A DNA stretch of 64,000 bases from Marsupella aquatica (lineage: Eukaryota; Marchantiophyta): NCBI GenBank assembly GCA_973895155.1, contig OZ316894.1:16368001-16432000 (forward strand), in the 5' to 3' direction. The translations under genes were made by a program, and so were the position numbers. Shown here piece by piece: positions 9,627-21,672 of this stretch. Below the pieces are notes generated by a model. The model ran no database searches and was not told the DNA's origin. It saw nothing but the letters and a program-made list of their open reading frames with translations. The number at the start of each line of letters is the position of its first letter. Position 1 is the first letter of the stretch.

Positions 9627-11400
9627 AGAGCTATGTGGATTCCCAAATAGATATTTTTCAAGGTTATTTTAGTTTAGCAATTGTTTTGTAAAGCATATGA
9701 GGTAAAATAAGGTATTTTAAACTCAGAACTGGAGAATGTTCTTTATGAGCTTACTTTATTACTAAAATAGATGATTAAAATTGATAGCAGATACTTTTGT
9801 TCATACAAATATTTTCTTATAATATGGGTATTTACATTAGGCCAGGATCACATGCAATATCCCAAATATAACCCCTGAGCCTGTGCATGCAAGCTGAGTG
9901 GAACAAGACCTTTCAGTTCACGGCCCAATGCATGCACTGGTCACCAATGCTAAATTATCAGTCGCCATTTTGACCAACAAGATTGTCAGTGAATTGCACC
10001 AATGCAATAAAAAAACTGTTTCAATTGAGCTGGAAGCCATGAATATGAAGTGTATGGAAAACACCTTTAGAGAGCTGCATTCTATCAGCTCTCAAGTGGG
10101 GTTGACAGGTTTTACCCTTCTATCTCCAAAATGCAGGGAAGATCAGGGTTGAAGTTTAGGGTCTTGGGGACCCTGAACTGAGTTGGTAGAACGCCAGGCC
10201 ATCTACTCTCCTTTCTTCATCCTGAAGAGGGCAAGGGTGTGTGCTAGTGGAGTACGGTACTCCTCATCTAATGCACGATCTATAAATGCAATCAGTGGAT
10301 AAGTGTTGTCTGGTAGTGTAGTCCCATTATATTACAGTATTTTCCCCTTAAATGCACCCCAAAATGCACTTCTCATAAGTATATCTTGACCCTCACTAAA
10401 TGCCAAATATATGTCCCTCACTAAAATACAAATATTTGCATATCCCAAGAGCACAGTAGATTTATTCTCTAAGAGCACTCCCACCAGTCTGTTAGCAAAT
10501 ATAGTGAGACCAGCCGATGGCCCCTCTGTCTGTGTACCCTGATGTCACGACCCAGCTTTTTCCCTCCCAAGGCTGACAGTCCTCTGCTCCACAACCTAGT
10601 GGGACAAAGCCCGCTGAGACCAATCGACCACCACAATTGGCCCTCTCACTTTCAATCACACTTCTCTGCAGCTGCCCTGGTGAGTGCACTCTTCTCCCAT
10701 GGTTTGAACAACGGCTGGCGGTTTTTGATGAGTGTGAAAGGCAGGACTAGTCCCCACTCTAGTAAGTCCTTTTCAGGAACTGGGACAGGCGGATGCCTCA
10801 CTGGATCACTAAATCATCCCGATGATGGGGCTGGCTGTTTGGTGGGCACTCTCCAACTCTCCGGGATTTTTGGGCAGGGCTATGGGGTCAATTATTTTTT
10901 GTCTTGAAAGGAAATGAGTAAGAACACTTAGTATATTCTCCCCACCCAAAAAGTGACATGCGTTTTTTGTAGGGAACCCATTTCAGGATGAGCCCCCACA
11001 AGACAACTGCACCACGAGGAAGTGAAGATTAAATCAGGGTCTCAAAATGGGCCACCAGGGGGTGAGGAGATAATCAAAACTCCATCCACTACCCACAAAA
11101 CCCATCCCACATACCCTCCACACCCCTCTATGGGGAGGGGGGATTGTGTAGGGTAGTAACCCATCCCCAGGTGGGGATGGGATACCAAGTTTAAACCTCT
11201 AAGGCAGTCCGCAGCCAGGACTCCACTTGTGCCCTTCCATGGAAAAAGTTTTAAATGCATTTTTTAACTTTCAGAATCCCCAGGCCAGGCCCTGGGGTTC
11301 AGTGGCCTCGCCCCAGGGTCATGTTTCATAACCACTTGTAAGAACACACAAAAAAATTAAAAATAAATAAATTCACGAGAGGATTACGGACCTCTCAGTC
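9627..11400. other. Intergenic DNA, no supported gene
   Basis: No gene is recognisable. The frames at 9898-10152 and 10542-10907 lack motifs. Around 10170-10205 a tRNA A-box-like run (GAGTTGGTAGAAC) suggests an old tRNA-derived SINE head, but no B box is clear. Confidence 0.35.
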
Positions 11401-11404
11401 TCAG

Positions 11405-11750
11405 GCTAAAATCCCCTAGCCAACTGACCTATGCCATTTGGTTGCGGGGTCAGTTTCCATGTCTGCCCTTCGGCCCTTTTCTCTTGCTGCCCTCTATCCA
11501 CCACCAATGGAGGACAGGGCGATCCATCCACAACTAGCAAAGCAAGGAACACGAGGTTTACTAACCTGGGACCCCTCAGCTCCAGGTTAAATCCCCTAGC
11601 CAACTGACCTATGCCATTTGGTTGCGGGGTCAGTTTCCATGTCCGCCCTTCGGCCCTTCCGCCCTTTTCTCTTGCTGCCCCCTATCCACCACCAACGGAG
11701 GACAGGGCGATCCATCCTCAACAAGCAAAGCAACGAACACGCTCGAGCAT
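11405..11750 (-). repeat. Tandemly duplicated ~180-bp SINE-like unit upstream of bL27c gene
   Basis: Two direct copies start near 11408 and 11588 (offset 180 bp) and share long blocks such as CCCCTAGCCAACTGACCTAT and GGACAGGGCGATCCATCC. On the minus strand each begins with a tRNA-like head (TAGGTCAGTTGGCTAGGGG, then GAGGTCCGTAATCCTC in copy 1), resembling A and B boxes of a tRNA-derived SINE. Copy 2 ends about 100 bp before the bL27c start codon, so it may supply part of that promoter or leader. Confidence 0.6.
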
Positions 11751-11856
11751 TGAGACTTGAGAGAGGGCGAAGTGTGAAGAAACGTGTGACGAAACGCGAA
11801 GAGAGAACGAGCCCATCCACAAACGCGACTACTCTCTACGGCTCGAGGTCGTGGCC

Positions 11857-13099
11857 ATGGCAGCAACAACAATGGCAACACTGGCAGGGGCGCTGCAGGG
11901 CCTCGCGCTCTCGTCCAGCTCGAGCTCCTCGTTCATGACCGGAGGCGACTCCGCCATGGCTCCCGCTAGCTCCTCTGGGCGCGTCCCAATCCGGCAGCAG
12001 CAGCAACAGCATCTGGGCCTTACCATCGAAGCCGCGCACAAGAAGGGGGCTGGCAGTACCAAGAATGGCCGAGACTCCAATCCCAAGATGTTGGGAGTCA
12101 AGATTTATGGCGACCAGCCGGCTCAGCCCGGTGCCATCATCATTCGCCAGCGTGGGACGAAGGTAAGCGACTCACACTTCCGGACTTCACTTTCCTGTAT
12201 CGATTTTTCGAGTCGAGTCAGTCTTCGTCCCCCTCATGTATGTATATTGTTCGTTTCTGTAGAGGTTGAATGTTTAATATTTGAATGATGACTGTGTGAC
12301 AATTATCGCGAATGGAATCACAGGTATTGTCTAGAATTTGCCTAATTGGAAGTTTTCACGTCGGTGCAGTTTCACCCTGGAAAGAATGTTGGACTGGGAA
12401 GGGATTACACCATCTACTCTTTGATCGATGGTCTCGTAAAGTTCGAAAAGTTCGGCCCGGACAGGAAAAAGGTACCCTCAATGTGTCCCTTGAGAAGTTA
12501 GTGAAGCGGAATTTGAATCCTGTGCATTACAGTAGAACTCAGATTTCTAGGCACTGGGTTTTTCATCAGTTACGACACCACTCTTCTTGCAACTTCTCTC
12601 ATCACAGATTCTGTCGTGCATGGAGGGATCTCCCTTTCGAATGAGCTCCCAGCAGTGCTCGCTCGTAAAATTTGTGGAGCGTCTTTCAAGTTCCAGACAC
12701 TTGATTAATTCATCGATTCGTGTTTCCACTGTGATTATTGAGATGTTTTATAGAGATGTTTTAGTCTTCCTATCCAGTGGGATTGGAGCCAGGCTGGGCC
12801 ACATTTAGTCTGCATTGAAGAAAGTTGATACGTGGCAAGGGTATCGATGTGTCAGTTGTACCGGCCATGACCTGCAGGTTTGTATGATGCAGGTTAGTGT
12901 TTATCCAATTCTCGAGGAGAAGGTGGAAAACCCCAACTGTAGGAGAGTGAAAAGGAGGGAGGCATTTAGAGAAAAGCGTGAAAAGAAGAAAGCATTCCAG
13001 CTGTCGAGGGTTTTCGGTGATGCTGGATTCCAATTGGTCGGTCAGCTAGCTTCGATTCCCGAAAGTGACGAAGAATCAGAAGCCACAGCACTGGCTTAG
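11857..13099 (+). CDS. RPL27: Chloroplast 50S ribosomal protein bL27c precursor
   Basis: Nuclear-encoded plastid ribosomal protein L27, a component of the 50S subunit near the peptidyl-transferase centre. Exons 11857-12162, 12370-12471 and 12893-13099 join in phase 0 to give 204 residues. Residues 1-58 are a Ser/Ala/Gln-rich plastid transit peptide with no acidic stretch. The mature part starts near [18 protein letters not shown], the diagnostic bL27 signature, followed by [43 protein letters not shown] and [18 protein letters not shown] charged tail of about 60 residues follows, as in plant and algal forms. Both introns are GT-AG. The start is the ATG at 11857; an in-frame GTG six bases upstream is not needed. 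The gene stands alone, with a duplicated SINE-like unit just upstream. Confidence 0.96.
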
Positions 13100-14092
13100 T
13101 CAAGATTTTTTTCTAGACGCTTCGAAAAGCTCCACATTAAGAGAACTACCGTCTTTGCCAGGATTGCAGAATTCTAGGAATGTTTGTTTGAATAGATCGG
13201 TCGAAACCTCTTATGATCAAAGATAGTACAGGTGATTATTTTTCAAGTAAAGTTTGTCCATCAACCATACATTATTGTGAGTGGTGTGTTCTCAAATTTT
13301 CTTCTTTTCTAAAAGCTTGGATGTTTTGTCAAAACTTTCCTTGTAAATGGAGGAGGTACTAGTTTGCCCAGTTCGCACTCGTTTTCAGACGCTCACCTTA
13401 TTGACTCTTTATTTTTCCGTTCAATTTTACAGTTCTCCCGAGATTGAGACCTCTTTTCAGATACGGCTAAAACTACCTTGAGAGAGGGGTTTTTTTCACT
13501 GACAATTTGGAGTGACTGTGTTTTCGGTGCTCCACTTGGCCGAGATAATCTGTAAATTCCGGACCGGATGAGCTGGGGCTGATTATATGACGCATTAAAC
13601 AGTCTACTCTGCAAACAATGACATTAGTAAGGTTTACCTGCATCATGGATACCGAGTGGTCTCTAACGCATTAAGTTGCACTCTCAGTAGAATACAGCTG
13701 GACTTCATCATAAAAAATAGGAAAGGTTTATTTTCGCGAGTCTTGAAAGTTTGCCTATTTTTATTCCCGAAAATGATACACCGCCATAAACCGGGGATGA
13801 GGCGAGAGCAAGAGGACGCTGGCGAGGAGAAATTCGAGCTCTATGAATTGCTTGTGAAGTGAGCAGAATATGCTGGACCTAATGTTGTTGATGATCGATA
13901 CCACGGTATCAATTGCCTCTGTTTTGCAGGACTACAAACGTTCATTTACACCACAAGCTCCCCAGGGGCTACCCACAACACTCATTTCTCAAATAGTGCA
14001 ATCAAACGAACATATGGTATTTGCAGGATTTTTTTTTAGTATAGTGTCATCTCATTAGTTCGCCTTCGCGAGGGCAACCTGCACCTCAAAAT
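13100..14092. other. 3' flank of bL27c gene and intergenic DNA
   Basis: The first few hundred bases are probably the bL27c 3' UTR. Further frames (13656-13862, 13870-14058 and 13393-13614 minus) are short and show no motif. No other gene is seen. Confidence 0.4.
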
Positions 14093-14311
14093 AGATTCCA
14101 CAAAAACTGCATCTAAAAATTGTTCATAACATTTTTAAAATTATCACTGAAAGTAGTTTGTAGTGTATAAGTACCCTATGATGGGAAGTGAGTGGGAGAA
14201 AACAGATTCCACAAAAACTGCATCTAAAAATTGTTCATAATTTTTTTTTAATTATCACTGAAAGTAGTTTTTAGGGTATAAGTACCCTATGATGGGAAGT
14301 GAGTAGGAGAG
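14093..14311. repeat. 111-bp tandem duplication
   Basis: Two adjacent copies, 14093-14203 and 14204-14311, differ at only a few positions (for example a T-run change and GTAGTGTATA against TTAGGGTATA). The copies are nearly identical, so the event looks fairly recent. Confidence 0.85.
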
Positions 14312-14379
14312 TCTCCAGGGTAAGATTTTGTGTTCAGTATTTTTATTTTAATGTGCTTTAACTAGGTGAATCATTTGCA

Positions 14380-14880
14380 TTAATTTGAGCTTGAATTAAC
14401 TTTTGGACCCCTTTTAATTTTAGTGAACTTAGAGTATTCTTAATGTATTTAGCTCCCCTCATAAATGTTTAATCTTTCCATTTCAATCACTACTTAGTGG
14501 ATTATCTTTTTCTCTCATGAGAGTGAGAGAAATGAGTTTGAACAATGTGCACATTTGGTGTACTAAGTTCCTCTCGTGGTTTCTTTTACAAAACTTACGG
14601 TTTTAATTGAGTTGATTGTTTACCTAGAAGCAAGTGAAAATCTGTGTAGTATGTGCACAACTCTTTAGTATCTTTGTACTTTCTTGGTCATAATGTGCTT
14701 TTCTTTTCATATGTACTATGTCACTCACTTTTAATTAACAGATATTAATTTCTTGGCATATACTTTACATGTACCTACTTCTTTTATCACAAATAAATCA
14801 AATGAATTACATATCACTACAAGACAAAAAAAAGGCATGCTCCAGGATGAACATGCTATATCATCGATGCTTTTGGTAAA
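14380..14880 (+). repeat. Dispersed repeat family C, copy 1
   Basis: Similar in order and orientation to about 57200-57930. Shared blocks include TTTTGGACCCCTTT, CCCTCATAA, GAGTGAGAGAAATG and, at the 3' end, CCAGGATGAACATGCTATAT. That last motif is the core of the tandem array at 57901-58110. Confidence 0.55.
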
Positions 14881-14939
14881 AGCTTGCCAGGCTTGTTGAC
14901 TTCAATTTGCCAGTTTCCCAGCAAGCCTTAGACCCCATA

Positions 14940-17540
14940 GCCAAAGTCTGATGGTTTTGCTTAAATCTAGGGAGATATGACCATCAGACATTAATCAATC
15001 CAGGAAAGTGAGACGAGTAACATTCTCTCCATCACACAAGCTGTCATTTGCAACATTGGAAAAGAAGAAAAACAACCGCCAGAAAACCAGCTGTGGTTTG
15101 GTTTGGTTTGCATGAACCACAAAAGGTGTCCCACAATTGGATAGCAGTCATTCATTTTGGGTGTTCTTGTGAAGTAACTCTCCGGTTTTACCAAGCATTA
15201 GACCGCATTTGCCAGAATCCAACTATTCTCCTTAAATGTAGGGCAATCTGACCATCATAAATTAAGCAATCTAGAGAAATAAAACAAGGAACACCCTCTC
15301 CATTTCCTTCACGCAAGGTGTTATTGCTACCTTGGTTAGAAGAAACCCCCCCCCCAAAAAAACAAAAACAAAAAAAACCAGTTATATGTTGGTTTTGCAT
15401 GAACCGCAAGATGTGTTTCGGCCATTAATTCTACAGTAGAGTCATTTGTTTTTGGTGCTCTTGCAGAGTGACCAGTACTGTTTCTCACCAAGCCTCAAAA
15501 GGCAATTTATCCTTAAATCTAGGGAGATCTGACCATCAAAAATTAATTAATCTAGTAAAAAAAGAGACCATTCTTCCCATCTTCTCCTTCACGCAAGGTG
15601 TCATTCACTACCTCAGCAAAAAAGAAAAAACCACCAGAAAACCACTTGTGGTTTGGTTTGGTTTGGTTTGGTTCGGTTTACGTGAACGACAAGATGTGCC
15701 CGTCAATTGCAGAGTCATTTGTGTTAGATGTTCTTACAAAGTAACCCTTTACCATCTCCCACCAAACCTCGGACCACATTGGCCAGAATCCATGGATGCT
15801 TCTTAAATTTAAGCCAATCTGACCATCAGAAATTAATCAAGCTAGGAAAACAAGACGAGGAACATTCTTTCCATCTTCTCCTTCACACAAAGCGTCATTA
15901 GTAGCTACATTGGCTAAAGAGAAAACCTCATAGAAAACCAATGGTGGTTTAGTTTAGTTTGCATGAACCCCAAGATGTGTCCCGCTAATTACGGACCCCC
16001 ATGGGAAGTTCATTCCAAGGTTCCTTCCAAAATTCCTGGATGTATGTGCAGCCACATCAGCATGATTTGTTACAAACAAGAATCGTTAGTTATGTAAGGA
16101 AGAACCAAATCTGACTACTGTAGTCGTGTTTGAGACAAGGCAAGAAAAATAGTTAGACCTTGTAACTGTAAAAACAAAGGAACTAAAATGTAGCATGTCA
16201 AGTAAACAATAGAAAGGGTAAAATAAAAGTGAACAAACATAATATTTGGATGAGTTATGATTGATATATTAGTGTTTTTTGGTAATCTGTTTCAATTTTC
16301 TATTTAATTTACACATTTTTGAAATAATAACAAGTAGGAAGAAACTCTTCAAGTACTCTAACATTTACCAAGGTAACATAAGAAACACAAGAAACTTTTC
16401 AGTTTCTCTAACATTTACCAAGTTAACTTAAGAAACACTTTGGCTACAATGGATAGAAGAGTAACAAGCAAAGGTAAGAAATACCATAACTACTATAGGT
16501 AGAAGAATACCAAGGGACTCTAAGACCTTTCAACTACTGTGGACAAAGTAATATAAAGCATGAACTATATATAATGTTACATGTATTGTAAAGACATAGA
16601 GATACTAAGGGAAACATTTTGCATGCAAAATTACGTATTACCATGAATGTACTCCTATTTGTCTTCAATGAAATACGACCTAAGTACCAATTCACTTCAT
16701 TTAGAGAACTCCATTGAATCTTTGTCCTCTCATCTATCTACTCCAATGTACAACTCTTCACGGCTCAAAATAGTGCAATAAAACAGGCTTACATAATCAA
16801 GGGGTCCTCGAACTAATTATATAGGAGTCCTTCATTTTTGGTGTTCCTGCAAAGTAACATTTATTGTTTCTCACCAAGCTTCATACTCCATTTGCCAGAA
16901 TCTGGCCTTAGACTGCATTTGCCAAAATATGAGGGTTCTCCTTAGATCTATTGTAGGGAGATTGGCCATCACAAATTAATCAAGCTAGGAAAACAAGATG
17001 AGGAACATTCCCTCCATCTTCTCCTTCACACAAGGTGTCATTTGCTGCCTTAGCAAAAAAGGAAAAACTCAAGAAAACCACCTGGGGTTTGTTTTGGTTT
17101 GGTTAGGTTTGGGTGAATGGCAAGATGCGTCCCCTTATTTGTAGACTCATTTGCTTTTGATGTTCTTATTACAAAGTAACCCTTACCGTCTCCCACCAAG
17201 CCTCAGACCACATTAGCCAGAATCCAACGATTCTCCTTAAATCTAGGCCAACCTGACCATCAGAAATTAATCAAACTAGCGAAACAAGACGAGGTACAAT
17301 CTCTCCATCTTCTCCTTCACACAAGGCGTCATTCGCTGCCTTTGCAAAAAAGGAAAAAAACCCCAGAAAACCAGTTCTGGTTTAGTTTAAGCTAGGGGAA
17401 CATGACGAGGTACTATCTCTCCATATTCTCCTTCACACAAGGCGTCATTTGCTACCTTGGCAAAAAAGAGAAAAACCCCAGAAAACCAGCTCTGGTTTAG
17501 TTTAGTTTAGTTTAGTTTGGTTTCCTTTGAGTGAACCGCA
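14940..17540 (+). repeat. ~280-bp tandem satellite, at least six units, interrupted
   Basis: The anchor CTGACCATCAGAAATTAATC or a close variant occurs near 14976, 15249, 15528, 15818, 16962 and 17249, so units are 273-290 bp. Each unit also carries TCTCCTTCACACAAGGTGTCATT, a poly-A/GAAAACCA stretch, TTTGGTTTGGTTTG runs of variable copy number and GTCATTTGTTTTTGGTGTTCTT. One gap between units (15993-16807) is filled by an inserted repeat, and a 116-bp inner duplication occurs near 17311-17427. The array resumes briefly at 18061-18110 after a second insertion. Units are diverged, so the array is old. Confidence 0.8.
15993..16807 (-). mobile_element. Repeat family A copy 3 inserted in the satellite
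   Basis: Bounded by GGACCCCC at 15993 and GGGGTCC at 16801-16807, with TAATTA close to both sides. The satellite unit is broken exactly here and resumes after it. The left 200 bp are the reverse complement of the family A ends at 4165 and 9626, and CACTAATATATCAATCA near 9361 is found inverted near 16260. No open frame is present, so it is non-autonomous. The terminal repeats are short and imperfect. Confidence 0.6.
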
Positions 17541-17549
17541 ACATGTGTC

Positions 17550-18060
17550 CCGTTAATAATAATAACAGTTTTTTACTAACCTATCCCCTAAACTACCTAA
17601 TATTATCAACTTGTCCCCCATTTTGTGTTTGGGTTAATATTAACTTGTATATGAGTTCATGTAGCCAAGTGAGGCCGATGAAGGGGGGCCAAGGGGTGCC
17701 GCGATGGGCTCAGGCTATCCAGTAGCAACTTGCCACATGATAATAGAAACCCGTATACATGTTAATATTAATACAAATATTAAATGGAGTACATATTCAT
17801 AATTAAGTTTGTTTTGGGGGCACCTTAACAGTATTGAATAATTTGGGGGACATATTGATAATTAAGTTTGTTTTCGGGGCACCTTAACAATATTGAGTAA
17901 TTTGGGGGACATATTGATAATTAAATTTGTTTTGGGGGCACCTTAACAATAATTTGGGGTACATATTGATAATTAAGTTTGTTTTGGGGCACCTTAACAA
18001 TTAACAATATTGAGTAATATGGGGGACAGGTGAATAAAAAACTAATAATAATAATAATTG
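17550..18060. mobile_element. AT-rich TIR-like insertion with internal ~65-bp repeats
   Basis: The ends are inverted: AATAATAATAACAGTTTTTTA on the left (stated by position 17552-17572) and the complement of AAAAAACTAATAATAATAATAATT on the right (about 18036-18058). Both are followed inward by GGGGACA / TGTCCCC runs. The inside has about four direct repeats of a unit containing GGGGGACATATTGATAATTAA and TTTGGGGGCACCTTAACAAT (17775-18030). It splits a satellite unit: CCCGTTAAT lies on the left and AATTGTACAGCAGAGTCCTTCG on the right. Confidence 0.65.
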
Positions 18061-18110
18061 TACAGCAGAGTCCTTCGTTTATGGCGTAATCGCAAAGTAA
18101 CCCTTTACCG

Positions 18111-20640
18111 TCATGACGAAGCTCTCTCGAATGTGTGCGCTGCAAGCCAAGGCACGAGAAGCGATCAAGAGAAGTACAGAAACCCTGCCGTTGGTTGGCG
18201 CACGCTATAAGAGATCCGGATGACCGAAACAGTTCCTCACTCGAGTCCATTCGTTTCATCATCAGTGCGGCAGAGTAGTTGCACTTCGACGGGCCGACGA
18301 GGAGAATCGCAGCAACGCTTCTCATCAGGAATCAGGAGCTGTAGCCAGCCATATCCACAGCGCGCGGACTTGGAGCGAGCGTATCGGTGGTGTTTTTGCT
18401 CCGGGGCCTTCTACAGATCCTGCGTGCGAAGGCTTTTTGTCAACGAATCGGTTGGAGTGGGCTCACGCTTTTTCAGTGCGCGTCGGTAACAGATTGGAGT
18501 CAAACCGCGAGAACTTTTTGGTGGCGTCTCGTGGTTGTCGTGAGACGTGGGTATTGAGGGCATTTAGGGTTTGGGCTGGTGTGACGGAGAACTTGGGCCC
18601 GCCATTCTGTTCTGCCGACTCTTTTTTGCGTCTCAAATTCTTCGCAGCATGGTGATGACCAGTATTGTGGCTGGATCTGCTGAAGGGGGTGTGGTGCCTC
18701 ATGCAATCCAGGGTAGCTCACAGCAGGATGTGTTTTCCAGGGGAGGTGATGCGTATGGACACCACCGTCATTGCCACGAACTCGGGCCTCGGGGTCACCG
18801 ATCATCTCCCTCGTGCTTAGGGCGTCGCCTCCATCGTCACCACCATCGCCACCTTCACCATGTGAAGGGTTCAAACAGCCTCGCCCATCGACACAGCCAC
18901 GGTGACCTTGGCCACGGTGGGCGTAAGCACCACCATGGAGGCCCTCACCATGGTCTCAGGGGACGGAATGGTTTTCGAGGGTTGCAGGACGTCGCTTTAC
19001 GTGAGCAGCACGGGCCTCACTGCCGCCGGCGCATGCACAGATCTCTCTCTCCTCATCACTTGATGCACAACAGGTCCAGCGACGGCTCTCCGGGGAGCCC
19101 ACACACGGGACACAGAGGACACCGAGGGCATTCCGGGAGAGGGCATTGCGCTGGTAAGTTTCACGTCATTTCCTTCCGTGAAAACCATTTGCATCTCCAT
19201 GGCCAGGAGCATAATTCAGGAGCTGAGGTCGAGCACACTTCTCCTCCTCTACCTGCAGCAATTGAGCAAGGGATCGAACAGCTTGGACAATTATCACTGA
19301 AGTCTGAATCTGGGTCGCACTAAGCCTTGCAAACAGTTGCCCTATGCCCTGTAGGTGACAAGCTTTTCATCAAATCCGGTTTGGTCTTTTGGTACCGAAA
19401 CCCATACTTTTCCCATCGAACCTATCTTCCCGTGAACTGGAAATTAAAACAAGATCCTCTGGACGTTTCGCTGTGTCATTCTATGAGATAATTTATGGTG
19501 TCAGCCTGCATCCTTCACTCAGAACCTAAAGACCGCTACCTTCAGCCCTGTCCCACCTCCTATGTAACGTACGGGGCTATCACCACACAATCGGCGCTAG
19601 TCCTGTAATACCACTGTCGAACCTCGACCTCGCCAGATCTATGAAGGTCTTGCCAGTATCACTGCTTCCGGTTCCTTCGCGTTTCTTGTACATATCACAT
19701 CGGATGCTCCACAGGCCTGCCTACCCGCACTTGGAAGCGACCAAGCCTATACGTACCCAAGCAACCTACCTCTCCATCTACTCCTGAGCTCCCCGTTATC
19801 AGTGAAACCTACCTGATCGAAGTGTACCATAATGAGGTCTATGACTTGAAATGCTTTCTTCAGATCCATTTCCTCCGTTAACAATCATAGTCCCCGAGCT
19901 TCGACGAAAACTCAAGCGCAACAGCTGGTCTCTCTCCGTCTCACACTCCATCTCTTGCGCTGAGTTGGGGAGTGTGAAAACAACAGGAAACGTTTACATT
20001 TGTTTTATGCAAGGAAGTGGCAGAAGAGCCGATGCGCGACGATCTATTGAGGAGATCTGCGCGACGATCTATTGAGGAGTACAAGTCTGTGCCATCGACC
20101 CCAAACATGATTGTGACGACTCGCTAGAATGACGCCTCGGTCTCGGGCTTGATTGGAGAGATCGTGATCTACTGTTATATCAATGACCATGCTATCGATG
20201 TCATGAGAAAAAGCAATAAATGAAACATTATACTGTCACAAGCGAGGGGACAAGGAGCGCATAATTCCTCCATCCGGCCATTCGTTTTCAATGTCTGGTG
20301 TTTTTTCTGTTATGTCGAGTAATCAAAATGGATGCAGCTCGACAGCCGATCTGTGCTGAAACGAGAACAGCTTCGAAACGATGTTTTGTTTCATCCACTC
20401 GAAGTTGGCAGTAGGTTGTGCTATAGGTTTCCGGCTGCCCGGTGTACGTTGTACTTATTTCTGCCTAGGCATTTGTGGCAAGATGAGAGGTTTCATTGAT
20501 TTCACTTGAAACTTTACTAAGAGCGTTCCCGGGCAACTTGAATTGGCAATTCCCGCGCAAAGAGATTTCAATCTGATCATTCTAACTTGAATGGGCAGTT
20601 CAAGCGCAAGAGATTTTTCAATATGAACATTCTAACTTGA
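18111..20640. other. GC-richer intergenic block, no firm gene
   Basis: The longest frame, 18571-19323 (plus, 250 codons), is extremely rich in His, Arg and Gly (HRHHHRHLHH, GGRKHHHGGPHHG). It has no known domain, and the composition follows a local CAC/CAT bias. A GTAAGT donor-like site lies at 19154. A 21-bp direct repeat (GCGCGACGATCTATTGAGGAG) lies at about 20035-20078. A decayed gene or transposon piece is possible, but I cannot name it. Confidence 0.25.
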
Positions 20641-21672
20641 AATGGCTTGGTGCAAGAGATTTCAACACCGGCATTTAACTAAGTTATTACGTGTGCTGAT
20701 CAATTGTCGAACACAAATCACTACCATTTCAAGCTTCTCTTACAAACCACAGGACCACTACTGTAGTAACGTCATAGGATCAAAGATCAAGTGTGACACT
20801 TGGAATCGTAATTCTCAAGTACTCCAATGCGTGGAAGTGATCGGGTGGTCTCCAGCCACCTCCACGAAGTTAAACAGAGACCGAATCTGAATCGCTTATC
20901 AATCCTGCCTCTAAAGTAGGGAAGCGAATAGGACTTCGGATTTTTCACGGAGGGTTGACGGCATGCAGAATCTGAAATAGGGAAGGAAACAGAAGTTCCT
21001 ATTCCACGATATACAGCTCTTCTACTGTATGAGGTCGAGATGTTCAACTGAAATCGACGAAATGCTTTTCAAATGAACGAGAAATTTATCATTAGCTTAG
21101 GTGATCATCAATGATGGTGATGAAGATTGGATGAAAGAAATTGAGTCCAGAGAGGCCAGGTCTACACTCTGGAAGCTAGCGTAGTCAAACTTTGAGAACT
21201 CGTGTTCGTTTTCTTGCTCTGGCCAATGACTACGGTGAAGAAGGGAAAATGCCCCAAAGACCTTGGGCGATGCTGACGGCAAACGCGATTGCCGAGTTGG
21301 CTACGCGAGGACTTTGCGATGGACCGTACCCATGGCTTATTTTCTCGACAGCATCTTATTCTACTCACTACGTAAGGTTTCGAAGCATGTTCCAAGTTGT
21401 ATATCAGAGATATGCATGCCGATCGAGAGAATAAGCTTCCATAGTTGACTCATTAGCAACGCCTACAATTGAAAAGATCCTCTCCGACCATCTTTTCAGA
21501 CAGAACCTTGCCATACTTCCACACGGAGAAGCTTTGAATTTATAAAAGTGCGGTGCCAAAGAATTTAAACGATAAACCTTCCCGGCATTATTTCCAAGCT
21601 TCAGAAGACTAGACAAACAAAGTGGATGCAATCATTCTCTCCATTTTAGTGAAACACAAGCCCCCTCCATTA
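20641..21672. other. Intergenic DNA downstream of TRM4 gene
   Basis: No gene is recognisable. The part next to 21673 should include the 3' UTR of the minus-strand TRM4/NSUN2 gene. Short frames on both strands lack motifs. Confidence 0.4.

Noticed and set aside
14940-17540. CRISPR-like array
   Set aside because: The repeats are 280 bp, diverged and without unique spacers, and the DNA is eukaryotic. It is a satellite.
19780-19860. A run reading YLIEVYHNEVYDL, like the kinesin motif YLEIYNEEVYDL
   Set aside because: Only about 13 residues match. The flanking frame shows no P-loop, switch or other kinesin motif, so chance cannot be excluded.
20787-20900. Possible 5S rRNA fragment (GAAGTTAAACAGAGACC)
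   Set aside because: Only about ten bases resemble the 5S internal region. Neither the ends nor the internal promoter boxes are present.
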